Shown: positions 44,915 through 55,167, counted from the first letter of the stretch. The stretch is 64,000 bases of DNA from Anaerophaga thermohalophila str. Valhall (GCF_000250735.1 NZ_AHZV01000106.1:1-64000), one strand, 5' to 3'. Notes: generated from the sequence alone by a model not told the origin. Made by a program: numbers and translations.

Positions 44915-45835
44915 ATGCGGGCAATCTGGAACCATCTCGAAGGATTTGGCAAGCTATTAATGACCATAATGCTGGTTTTTACCAGTTTTATCGGTTTCAC
45001 ATTCCTTGCACTTCTGGCTGCATTGCCTTTTACGGACGGACTTTTTCTCGCGGGCACAGAAGGTATGCCTTTGTCTGTTAATATGCTGCGGTACTTCCAG
45101 ATTGTGCAAAGTTTTTCAGTGTTTATCATTCCTTCGCTACTGGCCGGCCTTTTCTTCTGGGGCCATCTGACACGGGGAATTGGTTTTCGCCGGCCTGCAA
45201 CCGGCCTGCTGCTGATGAGTCTGGCCATAATTGTTTCGTCCCAACCGCTGGTGAGCTACCTGGGAATTTTGAACAACAACATGCAATTGCCGGAGTTTTT
45301 AAGGGGCCTGGAGCTATGGATGAAACAATCGGAAGATAGCGCAACTGACATCATCTACAGTTTTCTGGATACCGACCAGCCGGGGCTCCTGCTGATTAAC
45401 TTTATAATGATTGCCATATTACCGGCGCTCGGCGAAGAGATGCTTTTCAGAGGTGTTTTGCAGCCCGTATTCAGGGAATGGCTAAAGAACAAACACGTTG
45501 CAGTATGGCTAACTGCTTTTCTGTTCAGCGCCATTCATCTTCAGTTCTTTACTTTCCTGCCACGATTTTTCCTCGGACTGGCTTTGGGATATCTCATGCT
45601 CCTTGGGAAAAATCTTTGGTACCCTGTTGCAGGGCATTTTGCGAACAATTTCATGTCGCTGATAATTTTTTATTATTACAGGTGTACCAACCCCGATATC
45701 AACCCGCTCCAACCCGGAACAGAAGATTTAACAACCGACTGGAACTTTGTACTGCCATCCATAGCGCTCCTGGGTTTTCTTTTATGGAAGTTTCACAAAA
45801 TACGCAACGCTCCGGAACAAACCAAAAACTATTGA
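44915..45835 (+). CDS. CPBP-family intramembrane metalloprotease
   Basis: 306-aa membrane protein with about eight helices. The CPBP/Abi motif EExxxR is at 174-179 (GEEMLFRG), with His208 in SAIHLQFFTFLPRF and HFANN at 241-245 as further metal-binding motifs. The family cleaves membrane substrates; bacterial members are involved in bacteriocin immunity or unknown processing. Followed after 23 bases by a methyltransferase. A 16-base tandem duplication (AAAAACTATTGACTAA) at the 3' end repeats the stop region. Confidence 0.83.
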   Translation: MRAIWNHLEGFGKLLMTIMLVFTSFIGFTFLALLAALPFTDGLFLAGTEGMPLSVNMLRYFQIVQSFSVFIIPSLLAGLFFWGHLTRGIGFRRPATGLLLMSLAIIVSSQPLVSYLGILNNNMQLPEFLRGLELWMKQSEDSATDIIYSFLDTDQPGLLLINFIMIAILPALGEEMLFRGVLQPVFREWLKNKHVAVWLTAFLFSAIHLQFFTFLPRFFLGLALGYLMLLGKNLWYPVAGHFANNFMSLIIFYYYRCTNPDINPLQPGTEDLTTDWNFVLPSIALLGFLLWKFHKIRNAPEQTKNY

Positions 45836-45858
45836 CTAAAAACTATTGACTAAATTTT

Positions 45859-46620
45859 ATGCCCTGGAAATACCAAATTGACCACCCCCTTGATTCGCCT
45901 GAAAGAACGCTTGCCCACCGAAAGATTCTAAAAAGCAAGAAGTTCCTACAAAATCTTTACCGGCAGTGGTATTCGCATTTCCTCAAAGAGATCCCGTCTT
46001 TGCCTCCCGGAAAATTACTGGAACTGGGCAGCGGCGGCGGCTTCCTTAAAGAACTGGAACCCCGGGTCATAGCTTCCGATATACAGAAACTGCCAACCAA
46101 CGACATGACCTTTTCGGCCGTGGAAATGCCTTTTGAAGATCAAAGCCTTGCAGCCATTTTCATGATTGATACTCTTCATCACATTCCGGATGCTGCAAAG
46201 TTTTTTACTGAAGCTGAAAGAACTTTAATCCCGGGCGGTATCATAAAGATGATTGAACCCGCCAACACTTTATGGGGTAGATTCATATACAAAAACTTTC
46301 ATCACGAAGCGTTTGATCCCACGGGCGACTGGACACTGCCCGAGAAAGGGCCACTCTCTTCGGCCAACGGGGCTCTTCCATGGATTATTTTTTGCCGCGA
46401 CAGAGAAAAATTTAACGCTTCATACCCTGGCCTGGAAGTACGAGGGATCACCTATACCAATCCATTCCTATATCTTGTGAGCGGTGGCTTCACCTGCAAA
46501 CAAATGCTCCCCGATTTTTTATACCGTGCTGTAGAACTGATCGACCGGATGCTTCCTGTTCTTTCACCCTCAATGTCAATGTTTCAAATAATCACTGTAG
46601 GGAAAAAGATGGTCTGCTAA
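45859..46620 (+). CDS. Class I SAM-dependent methyltransferase
   Basis: 253-aa protein with the Methyltransf_11-type pattern: the SAM loop LLELGSGGGFLKEL near residue 52, an acidic residue in VIASDIQ, MIDTLHHIPDAAKFFTEAER and LIPGGIIKMIEPAN. The N-terminus (MPWKYQIDHPLDSPERTL) and the long C-terminal part with HEAFDPTGDW are of the kind seen in lipid- or sugar-linked methyltransferases, but the substrate is not known. It follows the CPBP gene closely. Confidence 0.8.
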   Translation: MPWKYQIDHPLDSPERTLAHRKILKSKKFLQNLYRQWYSHFLKEIPSLPPGKLLELGSGGGFLKELEPRVIASDIQKLPTNDMTFSAVEMPFEDQSLAAIFMIDTLHHIPDAAKFFTEAERTLIPGGIIKMIEPANTLWGRFIYKNFHHEAFDPTGDWTLPEKGPLSSANGALPWIIFCRDREKFNASYPGLEVRGITYTNPFLYLVSGGFTCKQMLPDFLYRAVELIDRMLPVLSPSMSMFQIITVGKKMVC

Positions 46621-46818
46621 AACAAGTGCCAAACGTAGTGACTTAATGACGCAAGGTTATATTATGAAAAAGACGATCTGTTTCACCCGCCCTGCAAGTA
46701 ATTTATCGCCTGGTAACAGGAGAAAATTTACCGGAATATAAAATAAGTGCCGGGAATTAATAAAAAAACAAAAAATGCACCAACCCGCTTAACAGAAGAA
46801 TAAGATAAAAATATTAAC

Positions 46819-47066
46819 TTGCATACGAGTTTTCCATTAAACCAATAACCTGAACTAAATTCTATTCTCATGAAACGGGCACGGCAAAGGTTGCCACAAT
46901 AAGAACATGTATAAGTTCTTGCATACGAGTTCCATTCAACCTTAAAAATCAAATTTTATACGAATGAAACGAGCATGACAAGGTTTGTCACTAAAGAACA
47001 TGTATAACCTTCAATCATGCGAGTTCCATCAGACCACTAACTTAGACAAATTTTATACTGATGAAA
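46819..47066 (+). repeat. Tandem repeat of family C units reaching into a start codon
   Basis: Two and a half degenerate units of about 96-100 bp, each with TGCATACGAGTT, a block like AAATTTTATAC, then ATGAAACGAGCA and AGAACATGTATAA. In the last unit ATGAAA is the start of the gene at 47061. Before it, 46621-46818 carries only a weak F-like motif (AACGTAGTGACTTAATGACG). Confidence 0.6.
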
Positions 47067-47546
47067 AAATCATTACTCTTTTTATTCCTGTTAATGGGAG
47101 GCATGACACTCTCTTTCAGCCAAACGGCTACCGATTCTATCACAATGAAAAAGGTTTTCGGAGGGTATCAGTTTTATCAGGACAACAACCGATTAAGCAT
47201 GAATAAGCTTGTAAACGCGATGAGGCCTAACGAACAAGCCTTTAAAGAAATAAAATCTGCACAAAGCACTTATGCACTGGCAACAGTAATCGGGGCCGCC
47301 GGCGGATTCATGATTGGTTATCCTATTGGGACCGCCATTGCAGGAGGTGATGCAAACTGGACATTGGCAGGTATTGGTGCCGGGTTAGCAGTAGTATCGA
47401 TTCTCATCACACAAAAATTTAACAAACAGGCAAAACAGGCCATTGATACCTATAATAAAGGGTTGCAATCAAGTTCATTTTGGAACAGGCATCAGTTAAA
47501 TTTAACGATGTCGGAAAACGGTATTGGCCTGACGTTAAAATTTTGA
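47061..47546 (+). CDS. Small exported protein with glycine-rich membrane segment
   Basis: 161-aa protein of unknown function. Signal peptide at residues 1-20 (ending MTLSFSQ), then a short soluble part (KVFGGYQFYQDNNRLSMNKL), two Gly/Ala-rich hydrophobic segments (ATVIGAAGGFMIGYPIGTAI and LAGIGAGLAVVSILIT), and a basic tail. The start codon is part of a family C repeat unit and shares its leader with the LOG gene at 22972. It precedes the macroglobulin gene by 54 bases on the same strand. A connection is possible but unsupported. Confidence 0.65.
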   Translation: MKKSLLFLFLLMGGMTLSFSQTATDSITMKKVFGGYQFYQDNNRLSMNKLVNAMRPNEQAFKEIKSAQSTYALATVIGAAGGFMIGYPIGTAIAGGDANWTLAGIGAGLAVVSILITQKFNKQAKQAIDTYNKGLQSSSFWNRHQLNLTMSENGIGLTLKF

Positions 47547-47600
47547 ATTGCTAAAAATTGAGAAATTAATATCTGAGTCTGCTCCTTAAAATGCCTTGTT

Positions 47601-50600
47601 ATGAAAACTACTTTTTTTCGTGTTGTCTTTTTTCTTACCATCATTTTCTTCTCTGCCTGCGATAGCGACAAAAAGGAAGCTCCCCATTCCCCTTTTCATC
47701 CGGCAATCAGTGCTTTTACCTCTGGGCAGATTTCTGTGAAATCACCCGTGATGGTCGAATTTACATCGCCTGTCAGCCAGGCAGTCCCTGGCCAGAGCAT
47801 AAAAGACGGCATTATTTCTTTTTCTCCATCAATAAAGGGAGAAGCAGTATGGGCAGATGAGCGAACCATTGTTTTTAAGCCTTCAGAACTGCTTCCCTCA
47901 GGCGAAAAATTTAAAAGTGAGATAGCCCTCCAGCGTCTTTTGCCTGATGAAGAGGAGCCTTTTTTCTTTACCTTTCAGACTATTCAGCAGGATGCCTGGT
48001 TAAGCACCGAAAACATAGGACCATTGTCTGTCAGCGACTACAATAAATATCAGGCAACCATAAAAGTGGCATTGGCCGATGTAGCCAATGACGAACTGGT
48101 AGAAACCAATGTAGAAGTTAAATACAACGGTGAAACCCGAGAACCCGAATGGTTCCATTCAAATGGCCGAAACCACATCCTTACTGTTAATGACATAATG
48201 CGTGGAGAAAATGAGGGTATACTATCTGTAACGGTCAAAGAAGGTCCGCTTTCTCCCGGTGAAGAACAAAACCTAAAAGTAAACATCCCTCCGGCAAATA
48301 CATTCAAAATCTTTTCAGCCCGTCTCGAAACCTCACCGCGAAAAGTTATTACCGTTACTTTCAGCGATCCGTTAGACCCGGGACAGGACATATCAGGCCT
48401 TTTCAGGCTTTCGGGACAGGACCTTAACTGGAATATAGACAACAACCTTGTAGAGCTATACCCGGATGAAGACATTACCGGCGAAAAAACGCTTATTATT
48501 TCTGAGGATGTTAAGAATGTATCGGGCCGCAAATTGTCCGGACGCGGCGAATTCACCTTCACCTTCACAAGTGAAAAACCGGCTGTTGAAATCATCGGAG
48601 ACGGAACTGTCATGCCTTATTCAGACGGTTTGTTCATGCCCTTCAGAGCAGTGAGTCTGAATGCAGTAAGAGTCCGTATTATCAAGATATATGAACACAA
48701 CATCGGTCATTTCCTTCAGGTCAATCAACTCAGTGGTGAAAACCAGATTAAACGGGCAGGAAGACTGGTTCACAAGCAACGCATCGAAATAGACACCGAT
48801 CCAACACTCGACCTAAACAAATGGAACACCTTTTCTCTCGATTTATCCCGCTTCATCCAGCCCGATCCGGGAGCCATTTACCGGGTAGAACTGGGCTTTG
48901 AAAAGACGGATGCCATTTATCCCTGTGCAGGTGATGACCAGAGGGATAATTCCGTTCAGGCCGACCATCCCGACCCGGAAGAAGGATTCTGGGATGAAAC
49001 CGACAACTATTACTCCGTTTATCCTTACCACTATAACCCGGATTATCGTTGGAGCGAAAGAGACAACCCCTGCTCCGACTCATATTATACACGCGACCGC
49101 TGGGTGGCACGTAATGTGCTGGCTTCGAATCTCGGACTGTTGGTAAAAGGCGGTACCAATAACGAATTATTGGTGACCGTGAGCGACCTTATTTCATCCG
49201 AACCCCTTGCCAATGTAGGGGTAGAGATTTTTAACCTTCAAATGATTAAAATCGGGGAAGGCACTACCAACAATGAGGGGCAGGCAAGTATAACGGCTGA
49301 CGGAATTCCCTTTTTGCTGATCGCCAGAGATGGAAAGCAAAGAGGATACTTAAGGCTCGATGACGGGCAGGCCCTCGCACTCGACAGGTTCGACGTATCA
49401 GGTGAAACCGTGAATGAAGGTCTGAGAGGATTCATTTTCGGGGAACGCGGGGTCTGGAGACCGGGAGACTCCCTTTTTGTCTCTTTTATGCCCATCGAAA
49501 GCACGCCGGGAACACTTCCCCCCAATCATCCGGTTACGTTCAAGTTAACAGATCCAAGAGGACGTCTTGTTTACAAACAAACCCGGACACATCCCGAAAA
49601 CCGTTTATACACTTTCAGGACGAAAACCGGCAAGGACGCCCCCACCGGCTATTGGCTCGCAAGTGTTCATGTGGGAGGTGTTGTGTTCGAAAAGAATCTT
49701 CGCATTGAAACAATTCGTCCCAACCGTCTGAAAGTGGAGCTTGAAACACCCGGAAAAATTTTGGAATCCGGGCAAATCTATAATTTCAATATCCGCTCCA
49801 ACTGGCTTCACGGATCCCCTGCTTCCAACCTCAAAGCCGATGTAAGACTTAATTTGCAGCCTGCAAAAACCCATTTTGAAGGATATGCCGGCTTTATTTT
49901 TGATGATCCCTCACGGGAAGTGAACGAATCGGAACTGACCATCTATGAAGGAATGTTAGACGAAAAAGGTCTCTCTTCGTTCCGTTACAGAATACCTGAA
50001 TTCGACCTGGTTCCCGGCATGGTTCGGGGAGCATTAAGAACCCGAGTATTTGAAAAAGGGGGCGCTTTTAGTGTCGGAAACGAAACCCTTGCTATATCAC
50101 CCTTCGATGTATATACAGGCATTCGTGCTCCAGAGGGCGATGATCGCGGACTATTATTAACCGACCAAAACCACCGGATAGATGTAGTTACTGTAAACAG
50201 TCAGGGAAATACTGCAGGCAATCAGAAACTACAATATACCGTCTATAAAATAAACTGGCGCTGGTGGTGGGAATCATCAGAAGAAGACCTTGGACGCTAT
50301 ATTGCTTCAAGCAGCCGGAATATTGTCGACTCAGGAACACTGATAACCGGTGATGATGGCTCAGGCAGTTTTGATTTTCGGATAAACAAGCCGGAGTGGG
50401 GACGATACCTGATAAGAGTAATAAATCCTTCGTCGGGGCATTCAACTGCCACCACAGTGAGAGTTGACTGGCCGGGATGGGCACGTGAATCGCGTGGTGG
50501 CGACGGCGCTTCTCACCTTGTATTTTCTGCCGATAAGCAAAAATATGAGGTTGGTGAGGACGTTACCGTCACGTTCCCCTCTTCAGAGCAGGGACGAGCC

Positions 50601-53126
50601 CTTGTCAGTCTTGAGTCGGGAAGCAGCGTGCTGAAGTCGTGGTGGATAGAACCTCAGGCCAAAGAAACAACATTCAGCTTTGAAGCCACACCGGAGATGG
50701 CTCCCAACATTTATATCAGCATAACGCTTATTCAAACATACAGTCAGACTACCAACAATCGCCCCCTGCGTCTTTACGGAATCATTCCGGTAAAAATAGA
50801 AAATCCCGGCACGCGTCTCGAACCGGAAATAAAGACTTCTGAAACCTGGCGCCCCGGGGAAGATGTTGAAATCATAGTCAGCGAGGCCAATAACCGGGAA
50901 ATGGACTATGTATTGGCAGTAGTAGATGAAGGCCTGCTTGATATAACCGGTTTTCAGACACCCGATCCATGGGAGCGCTTCAACGCAAGACAGGCGCTTG
51001 GGGTTAAAACCTGGGATCTTTACGATGAAGTCATCGGTGCATTCGGTGGAAAGATTGAACAGCTTTTCAGCGTTGGAGGAGATGAATCGCTCAAGGGTGA
51101 CAAAGGGCAAAACCGGTTGCAACGCTTCGAGCCCATGGTGAAATTCTTCGGCCCGAACAAATTGAAAAAGAGGGATGAAAACCCGCACCGGTTCAAAGTT
51201 CCTTCTTATACCGGATCTGTTCGTGTTATGGTTATCAGCACCGACGGAAAGGCTACCGGCAGCAATGATGCTACCGTAAAAGTGAAAAAGCCTGTGATGG
51301 CGTGGGCTGCATTGCCTCGTATGTTAGGCCCCGATGAGAAACTGTCCCTTCCGGTTACTGTTTTTGTTTCCGAAGAAAATATTCACGAAGTAACGGTCAC
51401 AATTACAGGTTCTCAACATTATTCCTTCGGAGAAAACAGCAGCAAAACCGTCTCTTTCGATTCACCCGGTGAAAAAACGGTAAGTTTTGAGGTGCATACC
51501 AAATCCCTTACCGGCCAGTCGCAACTGGTAATTGAAGCATCGGGCAACGGGGAAAAAGACCGTCTGACAAAAAACCTGGAAATAAGAATGCCCAATCCAC
51601 CTGTGACACAAACCCGCTTTGCCGTTATTGAGCCCAAAGCAAATCAGACATTGGAATATAACCTGCCGGGTATCCCTGGAACAAATACCATGCAACTGGA
51701 GGTGAGTGCAATTCCTCCGATGGATTTAACCGGGCGACTGAACTTTCTTATTGAATACCCGCACGGATGTATCGAACAGATTACTTCTGGCGGTTTTCCG
51801 CAATTGTATCTCGACAAGATTGTCGACATGACGGGGGAACAACGCAACAGGGTAAGAGAAAATATCACCAGCGTACTTCAACGCTACAGTTCTTACCAGA
51901 CGCCCGAAGGCGGATTTGCTTACTGGCCGGGACAATCACAACCCAGTGACTGGGGCTCCAGTTATGCCGGTCATTTTATGCTCGAAGCAGAGAAACAGGG
52001 CTTTCTGGTGCACCCTTCATTAAAGTCCGGCTGGATTGAATGGCAAAAAGAAAGAGCTTCATCCTGGCTGCCACGCCCCGAAACACAAGCTTATACATCA
52101 GAACAGATGCTTCAGGCTTACAGGCTCTATACCCTTGCACTGGCCGGCGAACCTGTCACTGACGCCATGAACCGGCTGCGTCAGCAGTCGTACCTCATCG
52201 CTCAAACCAGATGGTTACTGGCTTCAGCCTATGCCCTTACGGGTATGCAAAAAGTGGCATCGGAAATAATGAATGAGGCACCTGAGTTGAATTCCACAGA
52301 TGTTCAATACGAAACGTACGGCTCACCCTTGCGCGATAAAGCCATTCTTATTCAGGCACTGAATCTTCTGGGGCGAAAGGAAACTGCCATGCCTTTGGTA
52401 AAAGAAGCAGCTGAGGCGCTTAATTCTGGAAGATGGTATAGTACACAAACAACAGCATGGACACTGATGAGTATTGTTAATTTTGCCGGAAACGGAGCAG
52501 ATGACTCGTCACTGCAATACACTTATTCGGTGAATAACGAAGATAATATTACTGTAGGAACAGACAAACCGGTTTCGCAACGAAGCATCAGCTTTGGTGA
52601 AGCAATGAACGGGCAAATAACAGTTTCCAACGATTCGGGTAAGGAGCTGTTTGCCTCACTGCTGATTCAGGGAATTCCGGGAGGAATTGATTCCACAGCC
52701 TTTTCAGAGAATCTTAAGATTGAACGCAGATTCCTGACCATGGACGATCGCCCTGTTTCACATGAAAATATCCCGCAAGGAACGGACTTCAAATATGTGA
52801 TCAGAGTCAGCAATCCCGGCTCTGCTGGTGACGCGCGAAATCTGGCCCTGACACAAATGATCCCGTCAGGATGGGAAATACGAAACACTCGTCTGGAAGG
52901 TATCCGTTCGTACGATGTTGACCTTCCTGATTATCGTGACATCCGTGATGACAGGGTGCTTTCGTATTTCGATCTGAAAGCCGGCAGAAGCAAACAATTT
53001 GTTGTGGTAGTACACGCTGCATTCCCGGGTGAATATTATCTTCCTCCCGTTGTTTGTGAAGCCATGTATAATCATGCCATCAGGGCCAGAATTCCCGGTG
53101 AAAAAACCATTGTTTCGGCCCCCTAA
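47601..53126 (+). CDS. Alpha-2-macroglobulin-like lipoprotein with thioester
   Basis: 1841-aa bacterial macroglobulin. These periplasmic traps use a reactive thioester to capture proteases that breach the outer membrane. Seen: a lipoprotein signal with lipobox FFSAC near residue 20, MG-type beta domains over the first two thirds (for example RGFIFGERGVWRPGDSLFVS), and the thioester motif CIEQ at 1390-1393 (PHGCIEQITSGGFPQL) followed by the all-helical thioester domain (YQTPEGGFAYWPGQSQPSDW). It is close to the YfhM type. The partner penicillin-binding protein PbpC, often adjacent, is not next to it here. Confidence 0.93.
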   Translation: MKTTFFRVVFFLTIIFFSACDSDKKEAPHSPFHPAISAFTSGQISVKSPVMVEFTSPVSQAVPGQSIKDGIISFSPSIKGEAVWADERTIVFKPSELLPSGEKFKSEIALQRLLPDEEEPFFFTFQTIQQDAWLSTENIGPLSVSDYNKYQATIKVALADVANDELVETNVEVKYNGETREPEWFHSNGRNHILTVNDIMRGENEGILSVTVKEGPLSPGEEQNLKVNIPPANTFKIFSARLETSPRKVITVTFSDPLDPGQDISGLFRLSGQDLNWNIDNNLVELYPDEDITGEKTLIISEDVKNVSGRKLSGRGEFTFTFTSEKPAVEIIGDGTVMPYSDGLFMPFRAVSLNAVRVRIIKIYEHNIGHFLQVNQLSGENQIKRAGRLVHKQRIEIDTDPTLDLNKWNTFSLDLSRFIQPDPGAIYRVELGFEKTDAIYPCAGDDQRDNSVQADHPDPEEGFWDETDNYYSVYPYHYNPDYRWSERDNPCSDSYYTRDRWVARNVLASNLGLLVKGGTNNELLVTVSDLISSEPLANVGVEIFNLQMIKIGEGTTNNEGQASITADGIPFLLIARDGKQRGYLRLDDGQALALDRFDVSGETVNEGLRGFIFGERGVWRPGDSLFVSFMPIESTPGTLPPNHPVTFKLTDPRGRLVYKQTRTHPENRLYTFRTKTGKDAPTGYWLASVHVGGVVFEKNLRIETIRPNRLKVELETPGKILESGQIYNFNIRSNWLHGSPASNLKADVRLNLQPAKTHFEGYAGFIFDDPSREVNESELTIYEGMLDEKGLSSFRYRIPEFDLVPGMVRGALRTRVFEKGGAFSVGNETLAISPFDVYTGIRAPEGDDRGLLLTDQNHRIDVVTVNSQGNTAGNQKLQYTVYKINWRWWWESSEEDLGRYIASSSRNIVDSGTLITGDDGSGSFDFRINKPEWGRYLIRVINPSSGHSTATTVRVDWPGWARESRGGDGASHLVFSADKQKYEVGEDVTVTFPSSEQGRALVSLESGSSVLKSWWIEPQAKETTFSFEATPEMAPNIYISITLIQTYSQTTNNRPLRLYGIIPVKIENPGTRLEPEIKTSETWRPGEDVEIIVSEANNREMDYVLAVVDEGLLDITGFQTPDPWERFNARQALGVKTWDLYDEVIGAFGGKIEQLFSVGGDESLKGDKGQNRLQRFEPMVKFFGPNKLKKRDENPHRFKVPSYTGSVRVMVISTDGKATGSNDATVKVKKPVMAWAALPRMLGPDEKLSLPVTVFVSEENIHEVTVTITGSQHYSFGENSSKTVSFDSPGEKTVSFEVHTKSLTGQSQLVIEASGNGEKDRLTKNLEIRMPNPPVTQTRFAVIEPKANQTLEYNLPGIPGTNTMQLEVSAIPPMDLTGRLNFLIEYPHGCIEQITSGGFPQLYLDKIVDMTGEQRNRVRENITSVLQRYSSYQTPEGGFAYWPGQSQPSDWGSSYAGHFMLEAEKQGFLVHPSLKSGWIEWQKERASSWLPRPETQAYTSEQMLQAYRLYTLALAGEPVTDAMNRLRQQSYLIAQTRWLLASAYALTGMQKVASEIMNEAPELNSTDVQYETYGSPLRDKAILIQALNLLGRKETAMPLVKEAAEALNSGRWYSTQTTAWTLMSIVNFAGNGADDSSLQYTYSVNNEDNITVGTDKPVSQRSISFGEAMNGQITVSNDSGKELFASLLIQGIPGGIDSTAFSENLKIERRFLTMDDRPVSHENIPQGTDFKYVIRVSNPGSAGDARNLALTQMIPSGWEIRNTRLEGIRSYDVDLPDYRDIRDDRVLSYFDLKAGRSKQFVVVVHAAFPGEYYLPPVVCEAMYNHAIRARIPGEKTIVSAP

Positions 53127-53144
53127 ATGTAAAAGAAGGAATTA

Positions 53145-53813
53145 ATGAAGTACATCAATTTCCACACCCATACAGAACCCGAAAATCCTGATACAGAAAT
53201 TGCCATCGTCAGCTGTGTGGCGCCGGAGCCTCTGCAGGAAGGACCTGAGGGCGTATGGTTTTCGTACGGAATCCATCCCTGGTATATTCATGGACAAGAC
53301 ATCGATGCATTATTAAATAAGGTTAAGAAAATTGCTGCAAACCACAAAGTAATTGCGATTGGAGAGGCCGGTCTTGATAAAATCAAGGGGCCTGCCCTGG
53401 GACTTCAGAAGAAAATATTTTGCCAGCAGGTTGACATTTCGGAGGACATAAAAAAACCACTGATCATTCATTCGGTAAAAGCCAATAACGAGATATTGAA
53501 CCTGCATAAAAAAATGACACCGTCCCAGCCCTGGGTGATTCATGGTTTTAGCGGCCATCCACAGGAAATGGAACAATTTGTAAAACAAGGTTTTTATCTT
53601 TCATTCGGCCCGAAAATACTTTACCACCAAAATAATAAAGCGGCAGAATCACTTGAAAGAATCCCTGGGGAAAACTTATTCCTGGAAACCGATCACACCA
53701 ATAAATCCATATCGGGCTTATATATCCGGGGTGCTGAAATAAGGAATACCACAGTTGAAAAACTGGGCAGTAGCATTGAAGAAAATTTTAACCGTTTGTT
53801 CAGATTTGAATGA
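53145..53813 (+). CDS. TatD-like metal-dependent hydrolase
   Basis: 222-aa TIM-barrel hydrolase of the TatD family, shorter than E. coli TatD (260 aa) but of usual length for Bacteroidota. Metal-site segments in order: NFHTHTEPENP, SYGIHPWYIHG, IGEAGLDKIKG, LIIHSVKANNEIL, WVIHGFSGHPQEM and FLETDHTNKS. TatD enzymes are 3'-5' DNases/RNases; this may act on damaged nucleic acid. AAGAAGGA precedes the ATG. It lies 18 bases after the macroglobulin gene and 33 before tcdA. Confidence 0.85.
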   Translation: MKYINFHTHTEPENPDTEIAIVSCVAPEPLQEGPEGVWFSYGIHPWYIHGQDIDALLNKVKKIAANHKVIAIGEAGLDKIKGPALGLQKKIFCQQVDISEDIKKPLIIHSVKANNEILNLHKKMTPSQPWVIHGFSGHPQEMEQFVKQGFYLSFGPKILYHQNNKAAESLERIPGENLFLETDHTNKSISGLYIRGAEIRNTTVEKLGSSIEENFNRLFRFE

Positions 53814-53846
53814 GATAACCCGGGATTTTATTAAAACAGTAGCTTC

Positions 53847-54572
53847 ATGAAGTGGCTTGAGCGCACGGAACTATTAATCGGAAAAGAAAAACTTGAAAAA
53901 CTAAACCGGTCGCATGTGCTGGTCGCCGGACTCGGAGGCGTTGGTTCCTGGTGCGCCGAAATGCTTGCCCGATCCGGAATCGGAGAACTAACCGTTATCG
54001 ACGGTGATGTAGTAAATCCTTCGAACCGAAACCGTCAGTTGCCCGCTGTTATTTCGACCGAAGGAATGTCAAAAACCGATGTGATGGCGGCCCGGCTAAA
54101 AGAAATAAATCCCGATATTGTCCTGCATCCTTTCTGCCATTTTCACACCGGCGACGACTTTGAGGTTTTGATGACACAGCGGTACGACTATGTGGTGGAT
54201 GCCATTGACTCTCTCAGCCCAAAAGTTTTCCTGATTGTTGCTGCCATGAAAAATGGCCGCCGTTTGATCTCTTCCATGGGGGCGGGCGGAAAAATGAACC
54301 CGGAAAAGGTACAGATTACAGACATCAGCAAATCTTATCACTGTAACCTGGCACGTATGGTAAGAAAACGTTTGAGCAAATTCGGCATCAAAAAAGGATT
54401 TGATGTGGTTTTCAGTCCGGAGCCGGTTCACAAATCAGCGATCATACAAACCCGGGGCGAACAAAACAAAAAAACCACTGTGGGTACTATCTCATATATG
54501 CCTGCCATTTTTGGAATGATGGCAGCCTCTAAGGTAATCAGAGAATTGGCAGGGGAAAGAATAAGGGTATAA
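53847..54572 (+). CDS. tcdA: tRNA threonylcarbamoyladenosine dehydratase (ThiF family)
   Basis: 241-aa E1-like enzyme that cyclises t6A37 of tRNA to ct6A using ATP. Seen: the N-terminal WLERTELLIGKEKLEKL, Rossmann loop VAGLGGVGSWCAEMLARSG, the ATP-site segment DGDVVNPSNRNRQLPA (R residues contact ATP) and VVDAIDSLSPK. It ends MPAIFGMMAASKVIREL as in the TcdA/YgdL family. Length is slightly shorter than in E. coli. It shares the strand with the TatD gene. Confidence 0.9.
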   Translation: MKWLERTELLIGKEKLEKLNRSHVLVAGLGGVGSWCAEMLARSGIGELTVIDGDVVNPSNRNRQLPAVISTEGMSKTDVMAARLKEINPDIVLHPFCHFHTGDDFEVLMTQRYDYVVDAIDSLSPKVFLIVAAMKNGRRLISSMGAGGKMNPEKVQITDISKSYHCNLARMVRKRLSKFGIKKGFDVVFSPEPVHKSAIIQTRGEQNKKTTVGTISYMPAIFGMMAASKVIRELAGERIRV

Positions 54573-54596
54573 GTGATTTTTATTGTCTTTATAGTA

Positions 54597-54736
54597 CAAT
54601 AGTCAGTTAAAAAAAGCCTAAATGCAGATACGCAATGACGCAAAGCTTTTATTATGAGAGAGTTGCAGCTTGTGCAATTAATTGTGTAAAAAATTTATTA
54701 CCAGACACCTGTAAAAGTTTCTCGGAGTATTATTGT
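54597..54736 (+). mobile_element. Repeat family F, copy F3
   Basis: 140 bp, starting ACAATAGTCAGTTAAAAAAA and ending TCGGAGTATTATTGT. It ends 17 bases before the ATG of the FMN-binding protein, so the leader and possibly the promoter of that gene come from the repeat. Confidence 0.6.
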
Positions 54737-54753
54737 AAATAACTGTTTTTTCA

Positions 54754-55167
54754 ATGATTTCAAGAATAATGATTGCTGTACTGCTGATGTGCATTTTTTT
54801 TGCATTTGCAGGAAAAAAGGGGTACAAAGATGGTACATTTCAAGGTATATCAAAATCGATTTATACCAATGAACCTTATTATGGCCATTCAACAATAAAA
54901 ATACAGAATGGAGAAATAATTGATGTTGAGTTTGTAATTCGCGATTCGGCAAAACATGTTGAGTTTGATGACGAGTATGAGAAATATTTTGCAGGAAATG
55001 AATTATATATGGATCAATGTCGAAAAAACCGCGTCGGGGTTATTTCATATCCCGATAGTTTGCTGAAATATCAAAATATTGATAAGGTTGATGCAATGAG
55101 TGGTGCTACCTGGTCATGTAATATCTTCAAAGCTTCGGTAAAAGAAGCACTTAAACAAGCCCGATAA
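54754..55167 (+). CDS. Exported FMN-binding domain protein
   Basis: 137-aa protein made of a signal or anchor helix (MISRIMIAVLLMCIFFAFAG) and one FMN_bind domain (YKDGTFQG, STIKIQNGEIIDVEF). DAMSGATW at 113-120 fits the flavinylation motif D-x-x-S-G-A-T, so Thr119 is a likely site for covalent FMN added by ApbE. Such small flavoproteins take part in extracytosolic electron transfer. No ApbE or membrane electron donor is seen in the window. It precedes a TauE/SafE exporter by 109 bases. Confidence 0.83.
   Translation: MISRIMIAVLLMCIFFAFAGKKGYKDGTFQGISKSIYTNEPYYGHSTIKIQNGEIIDVEFVIRDSAKHVEFDDEYEKYFAGNELYMDQCRKNRVGVISYPDSLLKYQNIDKVDAMSGATWSCNIFKASVKEALKQAR

Noticed and set aside
46621-46818. 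Possible small RNA or tRNA in the gap before the tandem repeats
   Set aside because: No cloverleaf, no conserved T-loop sequence, and parts resemble repeat F.
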